From: Saccharothrix australiensis
GTDB taxonomy: Bacteria > Actinomycetota > Actinomycetes > Mycobacteriales > Pseudonocardiaceae
Length of the DNA stretch: 64,000 nucleotides
Assembly (NCBI RefSeq): GCF_003634935.1
Contig: NZ_RBXO01000001.1
Span: 5,791,501-5,855,500, forward strand
Direction: 5' to 3'
In this document: in pieces, positions 46,801-64,000 of the stretch
Layout: each line of letters begins with the position of its first letter
How positions within the stretch are numbered: position 1 is the first letter of the stretch
Translations under genes and position numbers: made by a program
Notes under the pieces: generated by a model
Databases searched by the model: none
Told to the model about the DNA's origin: nothing
What the model saw: the letters and a program-made list of their open reading frames with translations, nothing else

Positions 46801-49800
46801 AGCCGTTCGGCCGGCGGCAGCGACCGCAGCCGGTCGACCACCGCGCCCGTCCGGCGGCGCGCCACCCGCCGCGCGCCGACCAGGTCGCGCAGCGCACCCG
46901 GCACCGCGCCGGCGCGCGCCACCGCGGCGAAGTCGAGCGCGACCGGCGCGAGCACCGCGCGGTCCACGGCCATCGCGGCGTCGAACAGCTCCAGCGCGTG
47001 CCCGGTGCCCAACGGCACCACGCCGGACCGGCGCAGCCGCGCGTGGTCGGTTTCCGCCAGGTGCCCGGTCATCCCGCTGGACTCGGCCCAGTGACCCCAC
47101 GCCAGTGAGGTCGCGGGCAGCCCCAGCGAGCGCCGGTGCACGGCCAGGGCGTCCAGGAACGTGTTGGCCGCGCCGTAGTGCGCCTGCCCCGGACTGCCCA
47201 GCAACCCGGCGGCCGACGAGAACAGCACGAACGCCTTCAGGTCGCGGGTCAGCTCGTGCAGGTGCCAGGCCCCGCGCACCTTCGGCGCGAACACCCGCTC
47301 GACCTGGTCCGGCGTCAGGGTTTCCAGCACGCCGTCGGCCAGCACGCCCGCCGCGTGCACGACGGCGCACAGCGGCCGGTCGGCGGGGACGGAGGCGAGC
47401 AGGCCGGCCACGTCCGCTCGGTTCGCCAGGTCGCAGGACGCGACGGTGACCCGCGCGCCCATCGCCGTCAGCTCCTCGCGCAACGCCTCGGCGCCACCGC
47501 CGCGGCTCGCCAGCAGCAGGTGCCGCACGCCGTGCTCGCGCACCAGGTGGCGCGCCAGCACGCCGCCGAGCGTGCCCGTGCCGCCGGTGACCAGCACGGT
47601 CCCGTCGAGGTCGGCCGGGAGGCCGAGGACGATCTTGCCGATGTGGTTGGCCTGGCTCATGTGCCGGAACACGTCCACCGCGTCCCGGACCCCGCGCACC
47701 TCCAGCGGCAGCGGCGTGAAGCCGCCCTCCGCGAAGGCCGCCAGCACGTCGGCCAGGATCTCGCCCAGGCGCTCGGGCCCGGCGTCGGCGATGTCGAACG
47801 CCGTGTAGGTGATGTCGTCGCGCTCCACGGTGTCGCGGACGTCGGTCTTGCCCATCTCCACGAACCGGCCGCCGGGCGCGAGCAGCCGCAGCGACGCGTC
47901 CACGAACTCGTCGGCCGCCGAGTCGAGCACCACGTCCATCGGCGGGAACCGCCGCTCGAACTCCACGGTCCGCGACGACGCGATGTGGTCGTCGGCGAAA
48001 CCCATGCCGCGCAGGGTGTCCCACTTCGCCGGCCCGGCGGTGGCGTACACGTCCGCGCCGAGCCGCCGGGCGAGCTGGACCGCCGCCAGGCCGACACCGC
48101 CGGTCGCCGCGTGGATCAGCACCCGGTCGCCGGGCCGGGTGCGCCCGAGGTCCACCAGGCCGTACCAGGCGGTCAGGAACGCCACCGGCACCGCCGCCGC
48201 CCGCGCGAACGACCAGCCGTCCGGGATCGCCGCCAGCAGGCGGTGGTCCGCCACCGCCACCGGACCGAACGCGCCGGGCACCAGGCCCATCACCCGGTCG
48301 CCGGGCCGGAAGGCCACGCCGGGGCCGACGTCGAGGACGACGCCCGCGCCCTCGCCGCCCAGCAACGCCGCGCCGGGGTAGACGTCCAGCGCGATCAGCA
48401 CGTCGCGGAAGTTCAGCCCGGCCGCGCGCAACGCGATCCGGACTTCGCCCGGACCCGGCGGCTCGGCGAGTCCGGGCCGGGCCACCAGCGCCAGGTCGTC
48501 GATGCCGCCGGTGCCGACGTCCTCCAGCCGCCACGGCCCGTCCGGCGGGGTGAGCGGTCGCGCCACGCGCGTGAGCCGGGGCACCCGCGCCACACCCCCG
48601 CGCACCGCGAACTCCGCCTCGTCGGAGCCGGCCACCACCGGCAGCGCGCAGTCGCCCTCGGCGTCGGCGTCGACCACCGCGAAGCGGCCGGGGTGCTCGG
48701 CGACGGCGCCGCGCACCAGGCCCCACACCGCCGCGTGCGCGAGGTCCACCTCGTCACCGGCCCGCGCCACGACCGCGCCGCGCGTCACGACGACGAGCCG
48801 CTTCCCGTCCGTGCCGAGGTGCGCCCGCATCAGGTCCAGCACGTGCAGGGCGCACGTCCGCGCCGCGTCCGCCGGGTCGCCGGTCGTCACGGGGACGTGG
48901 TGCGCCACAAGGTCGCCGGTGTCGCCGATGACCGGGTCGGGCAGCGGAACCCAGTCGAGCTGGAACAGGCTGTCCGGCCGCACGTCCGCCGCGCGCACCG
49001 CCAACGACCCGATCCGCGCCACCGGGCGGCCGTCGCCGTCGGCGATCGCCAAGCGGTAGGCGTCCGGCCCTGCGGCGGTCAGCCTCACCCGCAGCAGGCG
49101 CGCCCGCGTGGCGCGCACCGACACCTCGCGGAACGCGAACGGCAGCCGTGCCGCGTCCGCCGCGCCGGTTTCCCCGCGCAGCAGGGAGACGGCGTGCAGC
49201 GCCGCGTCCAGGGCGGCCGGGTGCAGGGCGAACCGGTCACCCTCGGGCACCTCGACCTCGGCGTACACCTCGTCGCCGCGCCTGCGCGCGGCCGTCACGC
49301 CCTGGAACACCGGCCCGTACTCGTACCCCGCGGCGGAGAACGCGTCGTAGAGGTCCGTGACGTCGACGGCGTCGGCGTCGGCGTCCGGCGGCCACGTCCA
49401 CTCGTCCCACACCGGTTCCCCGGCCAGCACACCGGTCGCGTGCCGCACCCATTCGTCGTCGGTCCGGGAGTGCACGGCCACGGACCGGCGGCCGTCCTCG
49501 TCCGGGCCCACCGCCACCTGGAGGTGCGCGACGCCGTCGCCCACGACGAGCGGCGCCTCCAGCACCAGCTCGTCGACCACCGGCGCGCCGACGTGGTCGC
49601 CCGCGTGGGTCACGAATTCAAGGAAGACGGTGCCGGGTAACAGGACCACGCCCTGCACGGCGTGGTCGGCGAGCCACCCGTGCGTCCCGAGCGACACATT
49701 GCCGCTCAGCACCGCGCCGCCGTCCGGCAGCGCCACGGCCCCGGTCAGGACCGGGTGGTCCCCGGACCCCGCCGCCGCCGGGCGCAACCAGAACGGCCGG

Positions 49801-52409
49801 CGCTGGAACGGGTACGTCGGCACGCCGTCCGCCATCGGTCCGGCCGGCATCCGCCAGTCGGCGGTGACACCGCGGACGTGCAGACCCGCCAACGCGGTCG
49901 CGAAGTCGCCGTCGCGCCGCAGCGTGCCCGACACGACCGCGTCCACCGTCCCCTCGATCGCCGACACCAGCACCGGGTGCGGGCTGACCTCCACGAACGC
50001 GCCGTGCCCCGCCTCGCGCAAGGCACGGGTCACGCGGTCGAACAGCACCGGCTCACGCAGGTTGCGGTACCAGTAGTCGGCGTCCACGAGGTCGACCGGC
50101 GCACCGGTCACCGTGCTGTGGAACGGAATCCGGGCCGGACGCGGCGCGATGTCGGCCAGCGGGCGCAGCAACCGGTCCCGGATCGGCTCGACCTCGGCGG
50201 AGTGCGCCGCGTAGTCCACCGGCAGCCGCCGCGCGCGGATGCCGTCCGCCTCGCACGCGGCGAGCAGTTCACCGAGGTCCTGGTCGTTGCCGGACACCAC
50301 GACCGCGCCGGGCGCGTTGACCACGGCCACGGTCAGCCGTCCCGCCCACCGGGCGAGTCGGTCGTGCGCCTGGTCCTCCGACAGCGCCAGGGACACCATG
50401 CCGCCCCGACCCGCCAGCGCCACCAGTGCCCGGCTGCGCAGCGCGACGACCTTCGCCGCGTCCTCCAGCGACAACAACCCCGCCACGTGCGCGGCGGCGA
50501 TCTCACCCTGCGAATGCCCGACCACCGCGTCCGGCACCACACCGTGCGACCGCCACAACTCCGCCAACCCGACCATCATCGCCCACAACGCAGGCTGCAC
50601 CACATCCACGCGATCCAGCGAACCGCCGGTCAACGCCTCCACCAACGACCAGTCCACGTACGGCGCAAGCGCTTCCGCACACGCATCGACCACCTCGCGG
50701 AACACCGGCTCCGACCCGTACAGCTCCCGCCCCATCCCCACCCACTGCGCACCCTGACCGGGGAACACGAACACCGTCCTGCCCACGTCGGCCGCGGTAC
50801 CGGTGACGAGCCCCGGCGCGTCCACGCCGTCGGCCAACGCCCGCAACGCGGCCGAATCACCCACGACGGCACGGTGTTCGTGCACCGCACGGGCCGCCAG
50901 CGCACGCCCGACCTCCGCCGAGGTCAGCTCGGGACGCGAGTCGACGAACGCGCGCAACCGGGCGGCCTGCGCGCGCAACGCCTCCGGTGTCCGCGCGGAC
51001 AGCGGCCACGGCACGGGGTCCGGCGAGCCCTCCTCCCGTTCCTCCTCCGGGGCCTGCTCGATGATCACGTGCGCGTTGGTGCCGCTGATCCCGAACGACG
51101 ACACACCCGCCCGGCGCGGCCGACCGGTCGACGGCCAGGGCGTCGCCTCGGTCGCCAGGAGGATGTCGCCTGCCGACCAGTCGACGTGCAGGGTGGGCGC
51201 GTCGATGTGGAGGGTGCGTGGCACGACGCCGTGCCGCATGGCCTGCACCACCTTGATGACACCCGCGACACCGGCGGCGGCCTGCGCATGCCCGATGTTC
51301 GACTTCACCGAACCCAACCACAGCGGTGCCGCCCGATCCTGCCCGTACGTCGCCAGCAGCGCCTGCGCCTCGATCGGGTCACCCAACGTCGTCCCGGTGC
51401 CATGCGCCTCTACAAAGTCCACTTCGGACGGTTCGAGCCGTGCGCCCGCGAGCGCCTGCCGGATCACGCGCTCCTGGGACGGCCCGTTGGGCGCGGCCAG
51501 GCCGTTGGACGCCCCGTCCTGGTTCACCGCCGAACCCCGCACCACCGCCAACACCCGGTGGCCGTTGCGCCGCGCGTCGGAAAGCCGTTCGAGCAACAGC
51601 AGACCGGCACCTTCGCCCCAGGCCGTGCCGTCGGCGGCCTCGGCGAACGGCTTGACCCGACCGTCCGGCGCGAGGCCGCGCTGGCGCGAGAACTCCACGA
51701 ACCCCTCGGGCGTGGCCATCACCGTCACGCCGCCGGCCAGCGCCAGCGCGCACTCGCCCGCCCGCAGCGCCCGCGCGGCGAGGTGGATCGCGACCAGCGA
51801 CGACGAGCACGCGGTGTCGACCGACACCGCCGGGCCCTCCAGCCCCAGCGCGTAGGACACGCGCCCGGACGTGGCGCTGGTCGCGATGCCGGTGGCCAGG
51901 AAGCCCTCCAGGTCGGGAGGTGGCTGCGCGCCGTACCCGGAGGACCACACGCCGGTGAACACGGCCGTCCGGCTGCCCTGGAGCGCCGTCGGGTCGATGC
52001 CGGCGCTCTCGAAGGTCTCCCAGGCGGTTTCCAGCAGCACGCGCTGCTGCGGGTCCATCGCCAGGGCCTCGCGCGGCGAGATGCCGAAGAACGCCGCGTC
52101 GAACCCGGCCGCGTCGGTCAGGAAACCGCCCTCGCGGACGTAGGTCGTGCCCGGCCGGTCGGCGTCCGGGTCGTAGCGCACGTCCCAGCCCCGGTCGGTC
52201 GGGAAACCGGTGATCGCGTCGACGCCGTCGGCGACGAGCCGCCACAGGTCGTCCGGCGAGCCGACGCCGCCCGGGTACCGGCAGCCCATGCCGACGATCG
52301 CGATCGGCTCGCGGGCCGCCTCCTCGACCTCGGCCAGCCGCCGGCCCATCAGCCGCAGGTCGGCGGTGGCGCGCTTGAGGTAGCTGCGGAGCTTCTGTTC
52401 GTCGGACAT
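35169..52409 (-). CDS. terminal modular type I polyketide synthase with TE
   Basis: A complete 5,746-residue PKS. The N-terminus ([19 protein letters not shown]) is a coiled docking helix. Domains (residue of a key motif): KS (Cys about 200), AT (GHSQGE about 633), DH (916), ER (1433), KR (1610), ACP (1906); KS (2133), AT (2563), DH (2853), ER (3343), KR (3516), ACP (3806); KS (4038), AT (4471), DH (4753), KR (5145), ACP (5435), TE (5600). It extends and then releases the chain, probably by lactonisation. The ATG lies two bases after the stop of the upstream PKS gene. The frame stays open to 53456, but that part is in the upstream gene. It acts in the cytoplasm, phosphopantetheinylated on each ACP. 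Confidence 0.95.
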   Translation of the reverse strand: MSDEQKLRSYLKRATADLRLMGRRLAEVEEAAREPIAIVGMGCRYPGGVGSPDDLWRLVADGVDAITGFPTDRGWDVRYDPDADRPGTTYVREGGFLTDAAGFDAAFFGISPREALAMDPQQRVLLETAWETFESAGIDPTALQGSRTAVFTGVWSSGYGAQPPPDLEGFLATGIATSATSGRVSYALGLEGPAVSVDTACSSSLVAIHLAARALRAGECALALAGGVTVMATPEGFVEFSRQRGLAPDGRVKPFAEAADGTAWGEGAGLLLLERLSDARRNGHRVLAVVRGSAVNQDGASNGLAAPNGPSQERVIRQALAGARLEPSEVDFVEAHGTGTTLGDPIEAQALLATYGQDRAAPLWLGSVKSNIGHAQAAAGVAGVIKVVQAMRHGVVPRTLHIDAPTLHVDWSAGDILLATEATPWPSTGRPRRAGVSSFGISGTNAHVIIEQAPEEEREEGSPDPVPWPLSARTPEALRAQAARLRAFVDSRPELTSAEVGRALAARAVHEHRAVVGDSAALRALADGVDAPGLVTGTAADVGRTVFVFPGQGAQWVGMGRELYGSEPVFREVVDACAEALAPYVDWSLVEALTGGSLDRVDVVQPALWAMMVGLAELWRSHGVVPDAVVGHSQGEIAAAHVAGLLSLEDAAKVVALRSRALVALAGRGGMVSLALSEDQAHDRLARWAGRLTVAVVNAPGAVVVSGNDQDLGELLAACEADGIRARRLPVDYAAHSAEVEPIRDRLLRPLADIAPRPARIPFHSTVTGAPVDLVDADYWYRNLREPVLFDRVTRALREAGHGAFVEVSPHPVLVSAIEGTVDAVVSGTLRRDGDFATALAGLHVRGVTADWRMPAGPMADGVPTYPFQRRPFWLRPAAAGSGDHPVLTGAVALPDGGAVLSGNVSLGTHGWLADHAVQGVVLLPGTVFLEFVTHAGDHVGAPVVDELVLEAPLVVGDGVAHLQVAVGPDEDGRRSVAVHSRTDDEWVRHATGVLAGEPVWDEWTWPPDADADAVDVTDLYDAFSAAGYEYGPVFQGVTAARRRGDEVYAEVEVPEGDRFALHPAALDAALHAVSLLRGETGAADAARLPFAFREVSVRATRARLLRVRLTAAGPDAYRLAIADGDGRPVARIGSLAVRAADVRPDSLFQLDWVPLPDPVIGDTGDLVAHHVPVTTGDPADAARTCALHVLDLMRAHLGTDGKRLVVVTRGAVVARAGDEVDLAHAAVWGLVRGAVAEHPGRFAVVDADAEGDCALPVVAGSDEAEFAVRGGVARVPRLTRVARPLTPPDGPWRLEDVGTGGIDDLALVARPGLAEPPGPGEVRIALRAAGLNFRDVLIALDVYPGAALLGGEGAGVVLDVGPGVAFRPGDRVMGLVPGAFGPVAVADHRLLAAIPDGWSFARAAAVPVAFLTAWYGLVDLGRTRPGDRVLIHAATGGVGLAAVQLARRLGADVYATAGPAKWDTLRGMGFADDHIASSRTVEFERRFPPMDVVLDSAADEFVDASLRLLAPGGRFVEMGKTDVRDTVERDDITYTAFDIADAGPERLGEILADVLAAFAEGGFTPLPLEVRGVRDAVDVFRHMSQANHIGKIVLGLPADLDGTVLVTGGTGTLGGVLARHLVREHGVRHLLLASRGGGAEALREELTAMGARVTVASCDLANRADVAGLLASVPADRPLCAVVHAAGVLADGVLETLTPDQVERVFAPKVRGAWHLHELTRDLKAFVLFSSAAGLLGSPGQAHYGAANTFLDALAVHRRSLGLPATSLAWGHWAESSGMTGHLAETDHARLRRSGVVPLGTGHALELFDAAMAVDRAVLAPVALDFAAVARAGAVPGALRDLVGARRVARRRTGAVVDRLRSLPPAERLAAAVEVVATHTAIVLGHRDPGAVRAETAFKDLGFDSLTAVELRNRLGVATGLRLPATVTFDHPTPRRLAEHLLAEIGGTRRESAAAAPTAVRDDPVVIVGMGCRLPGGVRSPDDLWRLVADGVDAITGFPTDRGWPVDGLYHPDPDHPGTSYTRAGGFLDDVAGFDAAFFGISPREALAMDPQQRVLLETAWETLEDAGIDPTSLRGSATGVFTGIWSSGYGAGASGDVEGYVGTGAATSVTSGRIAYLLGLEGVAVSLDTACSSSSVAIHLAARALRSGECSLALAGGVTVMATPVGFTEFSRQRGLAADGRCKSFSSSADGTAWAEGAGLVLLERLSDARRNGRRVLAVVRGSAVNQDGASNGLAAPNGPAQERVIRQALADAGLAPSDVDVVEAHGTGTALGDPIEAQALLATYGQDRAAPLWLGSVKSNIGHAQAAAGVAGVIKVVQAMRHGVLPRTLHVAEPTPHVAWDSGNVRLLTEPVPWPSTGRPRRAGVSSFGISGTNAHLVIEQAPAEEPPAGHADGPVAWVLSGRTDAAVRAQARRLGDFVAARPELDPAAVGRVLASGRARFDHRAVVVGRDRRELLAGLGSVEPVAVGRPRRTVFVFPGQGAQWVGMGRELYAESAVFRASVDACAEALAPYVDWSLVEALTGGSLDRVDVVQPALWAMMVGLAELWRSHGVVPDAVVGHSQGEIAAAHVAGLLSLEDAAKVVALRAKALTGIAGRGGMVSVALSEDRAVEYLTRWADRLTVAVLNAPDAVVVSGDDTALDELLAACAADGIRARRLPVDYAAHSPQVEAIRDRLLTDLADVRPATGGVAFHSTVTGGVLGDGLDAAYWYRNLREPVRFADTARELAGDGLFVEISPHPVLVPALAGQDAVALGTLRRDQGGTAGFLAAAGRLFERGVDVRWAFPDLPAVSLPTYPFQRERFWLTPGGVGDVSAAGLDAVDHPLVSAAVELGDGGTVWTGRLSPTTHPWLADHVVEGAVLLPAAVFVELAAHAGDVVEELVLAAPLVLPEDGAVAVQVAVGAPDGTGRRSLEIRSRGDGGWVRHAAGSLGGEPAVTRATTEWPPAGAEQVEGLYDALAAAGYEYGPAFRGVRAAWRRGGEVFAEVEVDDAARFGVHPALLDAALQPLACLADDTGEARLPFSLTGITVHRRGVTRARVRLDTTADGVHRVELTDETGAPVVSIGGLTTRPLARGDDALFRVDWVPLVAGGGPLPSAVVSPGSVAEALALVQDFLAGDGDRLVVRTGGAVAAVPGDRVADPVGAAVWGLVRSAQAEHPGRFVLVDTDGPLPSAVGDEDQVAVRGGAAYVPRLVRTSAEAVGGRLTAAGSGSLADLAFTSCPDEPLAPHEVRVAVRAAGVNFRDVLIALGVYPERAPLGGEGAGVVVEVGAAVTGLRPGDRVLGLLAGAFGPVAVADHRVLVPIPEGWGFPRAAAVPVAFLTAWYALRDLGRLRPGDRVLVHSGAGGVGMAAVRLARLWGAEVFATASPGKWDALRALGLDDDHIASSRTVEFAERFGRVDLVLNSLTGAFVDASLRSLAPGGRFVEMGKADLRDGVPGYRAFDLAEAGPDRLGEILRAVVALLADGDLDGLPVRAWDVRRAREALRHMSQAGHVGKIVLTVPAPLDPRGTVLVTGGTGVLGRLVARHLVVAHGVRRLVLAGRSGVADVAELRELGADVSVVACDVADRDAVARLLAGVPAEHPLTGVVHAAGAVDDGVVESLTPQRLARTWEPKALAAQHLHELTQGLDLRAFVLFSSAAGVFGAPGQANYAAANAYLDGLAAHRRSQGLPAVSLAWGPWAERTGLTAGLSEEDNRRLKRSGLLPLSSAQGLALFDAGQSAADPVVVTARLRASALGDRPVFRSLTSGRAAVRRADSALALADLPETGRLAALARLVAVHTAAVLGHADDAAVPLDRPFQELGFDSLTAVELRNRLSAAVGTRLSATMVFDHPTPERLAEHLRDVVVGARRRVDAPAGVAVADDPVVVVGIGCRYPGGVASADDLWRLVADEVDAIGEFPSDRGWDVDRLYDPAGGPGTSYTRAGGFLDDVAGFDAAFFGISPREALAMDPQQRLVLETAWEALEHAGIDPTSLRGSATGVFTGIFTSGYAGGVEQVARDVEGYLSTGTATSVTSGRVSYLLGLEGPAVSVDTACSSSLVAVHLAAQALRSGECSLALAGGVTVMATPAGFVEFSRQRGLAEDGRAKPFAASADGTSWGEGVGLVVLERLSDARRNGHRVLAVVRGSAVNQDGASNGLTAPNGPSQERVIRQALANAGLRASEVDAVEAHGTGTALGDPIEARALLATYGQDRGEPLWLGSVKSNLGHTQAAAGIAGVIKMIMAMRHGRLPRTLHVDAPTPHVEWSTGNVRLLAEATPWPETGRPRRAGVSAFGISGTNAHLVLEQGPEPVVGPPPGADAGGPVPWALSAASPEALRAQGERLRAVADLDRRAVARALSARTRFAHRAVLIGRDAAGVTGALDALVAGTESPDLVTGVAQPGKTAFVFSGQGSQWVGMGRRLYQVFPVFARALDEVCGLLDLSREVLFTDPDGVLDRTCFTQLSLFALQVALFRLVESLGFRPDYVIGHSVGEVAAAHVAGVLGIEDACALVSARGRLMGELPSGGAMVSVRATEAEVAVSLGDGVCIAAVNGPDAVVVSGDEAAVLEVAALWSARGRETRRLAVSHAFHSARMEPMIAEIERVAAKIGFGEPEIPFVSTVEGRRIDPGAPGYWARQVREVVRFGDGVEWLRANGATRFLEIGPHPVLVPSGVMRRDHDEPERLVAAVARLWVDGADRAPDTGGAGAHDVELPAYPFQRERFWLVPPPPGDGLDAVDHPLLRSVVRLPDDQGLVATGRLAKSAHPWLGEHTVHGSALLPGTGFVELAVQAGAHARCPVVEELVLESPLPLAADTVHVQVTVGAPDDAGRRPLAIHSRTSADPDDWTRHATGALSPEPPVRREARPRPADARPVDITGLYDTLAGAGYDYGPTFRGLTGIWRDGDDLHAEVTFPGVALDGFGIHPALLDAAIQPLTLLTGSTAAPGAAAARLPFSFAGVSVTGTAAAVRVVLTPTGPDTCSVRLTDTAGAPVASIDRLVLRPVEPGPATARPRNALFAVEPAPLAVRDAPPVDVVVHEVTGGDDPVEGTHAATRRLLDVTRAFLSDGGDARLVVVTGGDLPSAAARGFLRSAQTEHPDRIVLVETDGSAASARVLDRAVRTAIADGETHVVLDSGRATAPRLVRSAVDGAPPAIDGTVLITGGTGALGGLVARHVVARHHAPHVVLASRRGPGAPGAAELRAELGAAVTLVACDVTDPTAVRSLVAGIPDLSVVVHAAGVVDDAVVATLTPERLTGVLRPKVDAAWHLHEATGDRDLAAFVLFSSAAATFGAPGQANYAAANAFLDALARHRRAEGLPAVSLAWGYWAEAGGTTGHLTATDHRRLARTGMLPLGTDQALALFDLGLAADRPVLTPIRLDLGAIGTPPALLRGLVRPKAARAEPADLARRLAALPEPEQRALVLEVVNAHSAAVLGHTTRITEDPRQSFRDHGVDSLTAIDLRNRLNAATGLHLSATVVFDFPTPDRLADHLHGRLCGTGNRVAGPMEALLRKAIAADRAQDGVDLLSTAARLGRLGPPVVEPVRLAEGFLRPSLVCLPSALAFSGVEEYGRFAAALAATRDVTVLPLPGFAGDPLPSSAADLVDALAAAAATVDTPVLVGRSIGAWLALATAHHLEDHGKPLAAVVLIDGFPDDLPGVLDGMLAAEHQLRPIDDDRLLATGRYLDLARPPRPVRAPVLLVGTRKRAWPELSTTAQEALTVPGDHFTVLEQHSASTALAISTWLLDFAGYGAGLSELRERDGHDLG
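38681..39250 (-). repeat. AT block nearly identical to 55187-55757
   Basis: The malonyl-AT coding DNA of module T3 and of the last module of the upstream PKS is almost base-for-base the same over roughly 570 bases, far more alike than the surrounding KS and DH DNA. This indicates recent gene conversion or module duplication. Confidence 0.75.
40825..46530 (-). other. PKS module T2: KS-AT(mmal)-DH-ER-KR-ACP
   Basis: KS active-site text is [16 protein letters not shown] and VDYAAHS indicate methylmalonyl. [12 protein letters not shown] and [23 protein letters not shown] with Tyr in [17 protein letters not shown] with VDD and [19 protein letters not shown]. Fully reducing, like T1. Confidence 0.85.
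46530..52409 (-). other. PKS module T1: KS-AT(mmal)-DH-ER-KR-ACP
   Basis: KS has DTACSSS and the two His motifs. AT carries GHSQGE and VDYAAHS, close to the methylmalonyl signature (YASH). DH has [10 protein letters not shown] and LDAALH. ER has [15 protein letters not shown] and keeps the Tyr (DVYPG) linked to 2S methyl branches. KR has [11 protein letters not shown] in place of LDD, and the Ser/Tyr pair (HYGAAN). The ACP Ser is in [10 protein letters not shown]. Predicted to add a fully reduced methyl-branched unit. Confidence 0.85.
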
Positions 52410-52411
52410 GG

Positions 52412-64000
<11,589 letters not shown>

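Overview
The window looks like chromosomal DNA of a filamentous actinomycete, most likely of the order Pseudonocardiales (Saccharothrix, Actinosynnema or Lentzea-like). The base composition is very GC-rich with strong G/C at third codon positions, GTG starts are common, there are two IdeR/DmdR-type iron boxes, genes for serine-phosphatase partner switching are numerous, and a large modular type I polyketide synthase (PKS) is present. The genus is inferred from gene content and style, not proven.

Region 1 (1-11,100) is mostly household and signalling genes: a GT-A glycosyltransferase, small membrane proteins, a YkvA-like protein, a YeiH-type exporter with an unlisted 39-residue membrane peptide translationally coupled to it, a PlsC-type acyltransferase, and an overlapping three-gene signalling unit (REC-PP2C, CHASE3 histidine kinase, REC). 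A small GNAT, a luciferase-like oxidoreductase and a HelD/HelR-type RNA polymerase-recycling ATPase follow. Region 2 (11,100-13,910) is an iron-regulated siderophore fragment: ABC ATPase, MbtH-like protein and ornithine/lysine N-monooxygenase, with iron boxes but no NRPS in the window. Region 3 (14,277-19,803) has a MOSC protein, an SDR, and the overlapping minus-strand operon pcaHGBDC for protocatechuate breakdown by the beta-ketoadipate route.

Region 4 (20,350-31,670) is dense in signalling genes: a LuxR-type regulator, two RsbW-like ATPases, two STAS proteins, a PAS-GAF-SpoIIE phosphatase, a PAS histidine kinase with a REC-only partner, and a 1,478-residue hybrid kinase with a ladder of 92-residue HAMP repeats. 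Together with the REC-PP2C in region 1 these could form a partner-switching network controlling alternative sigma factors. Intergenic hairpins and a short repeat family lie between them.

Region 5 (31,761-64,000, all minus strand) is the downstream end of a polyketide cluster that continues beyond the window. Transcription runs from 64,000 downward. A PKS protein (cut by the window edge mid-ER, then KR-ACP, KS-AT-DH-KR-ACP, KS-AT-DH-KR-ACP) hands over to a complete 5,746-residue terminal PKS (two fully reducing modules, then KS-AT-DH-KR-ACP-TE). Next come a single protein fusing a KAS III-like domain to a cytochrome P450, and a macrolide-type glycosyltransferase. The order suggests assembly, thioesterase release, then acylation/oxidation and glycosylation. 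Domain motifs predict a chain tail with a 2-ene, methyls at C4 and C6, and a methyl-branched 8,10-diene. The KAS III-P450 fusion, whose KAS III triad is not canonical, is the most unusual gene seen here.
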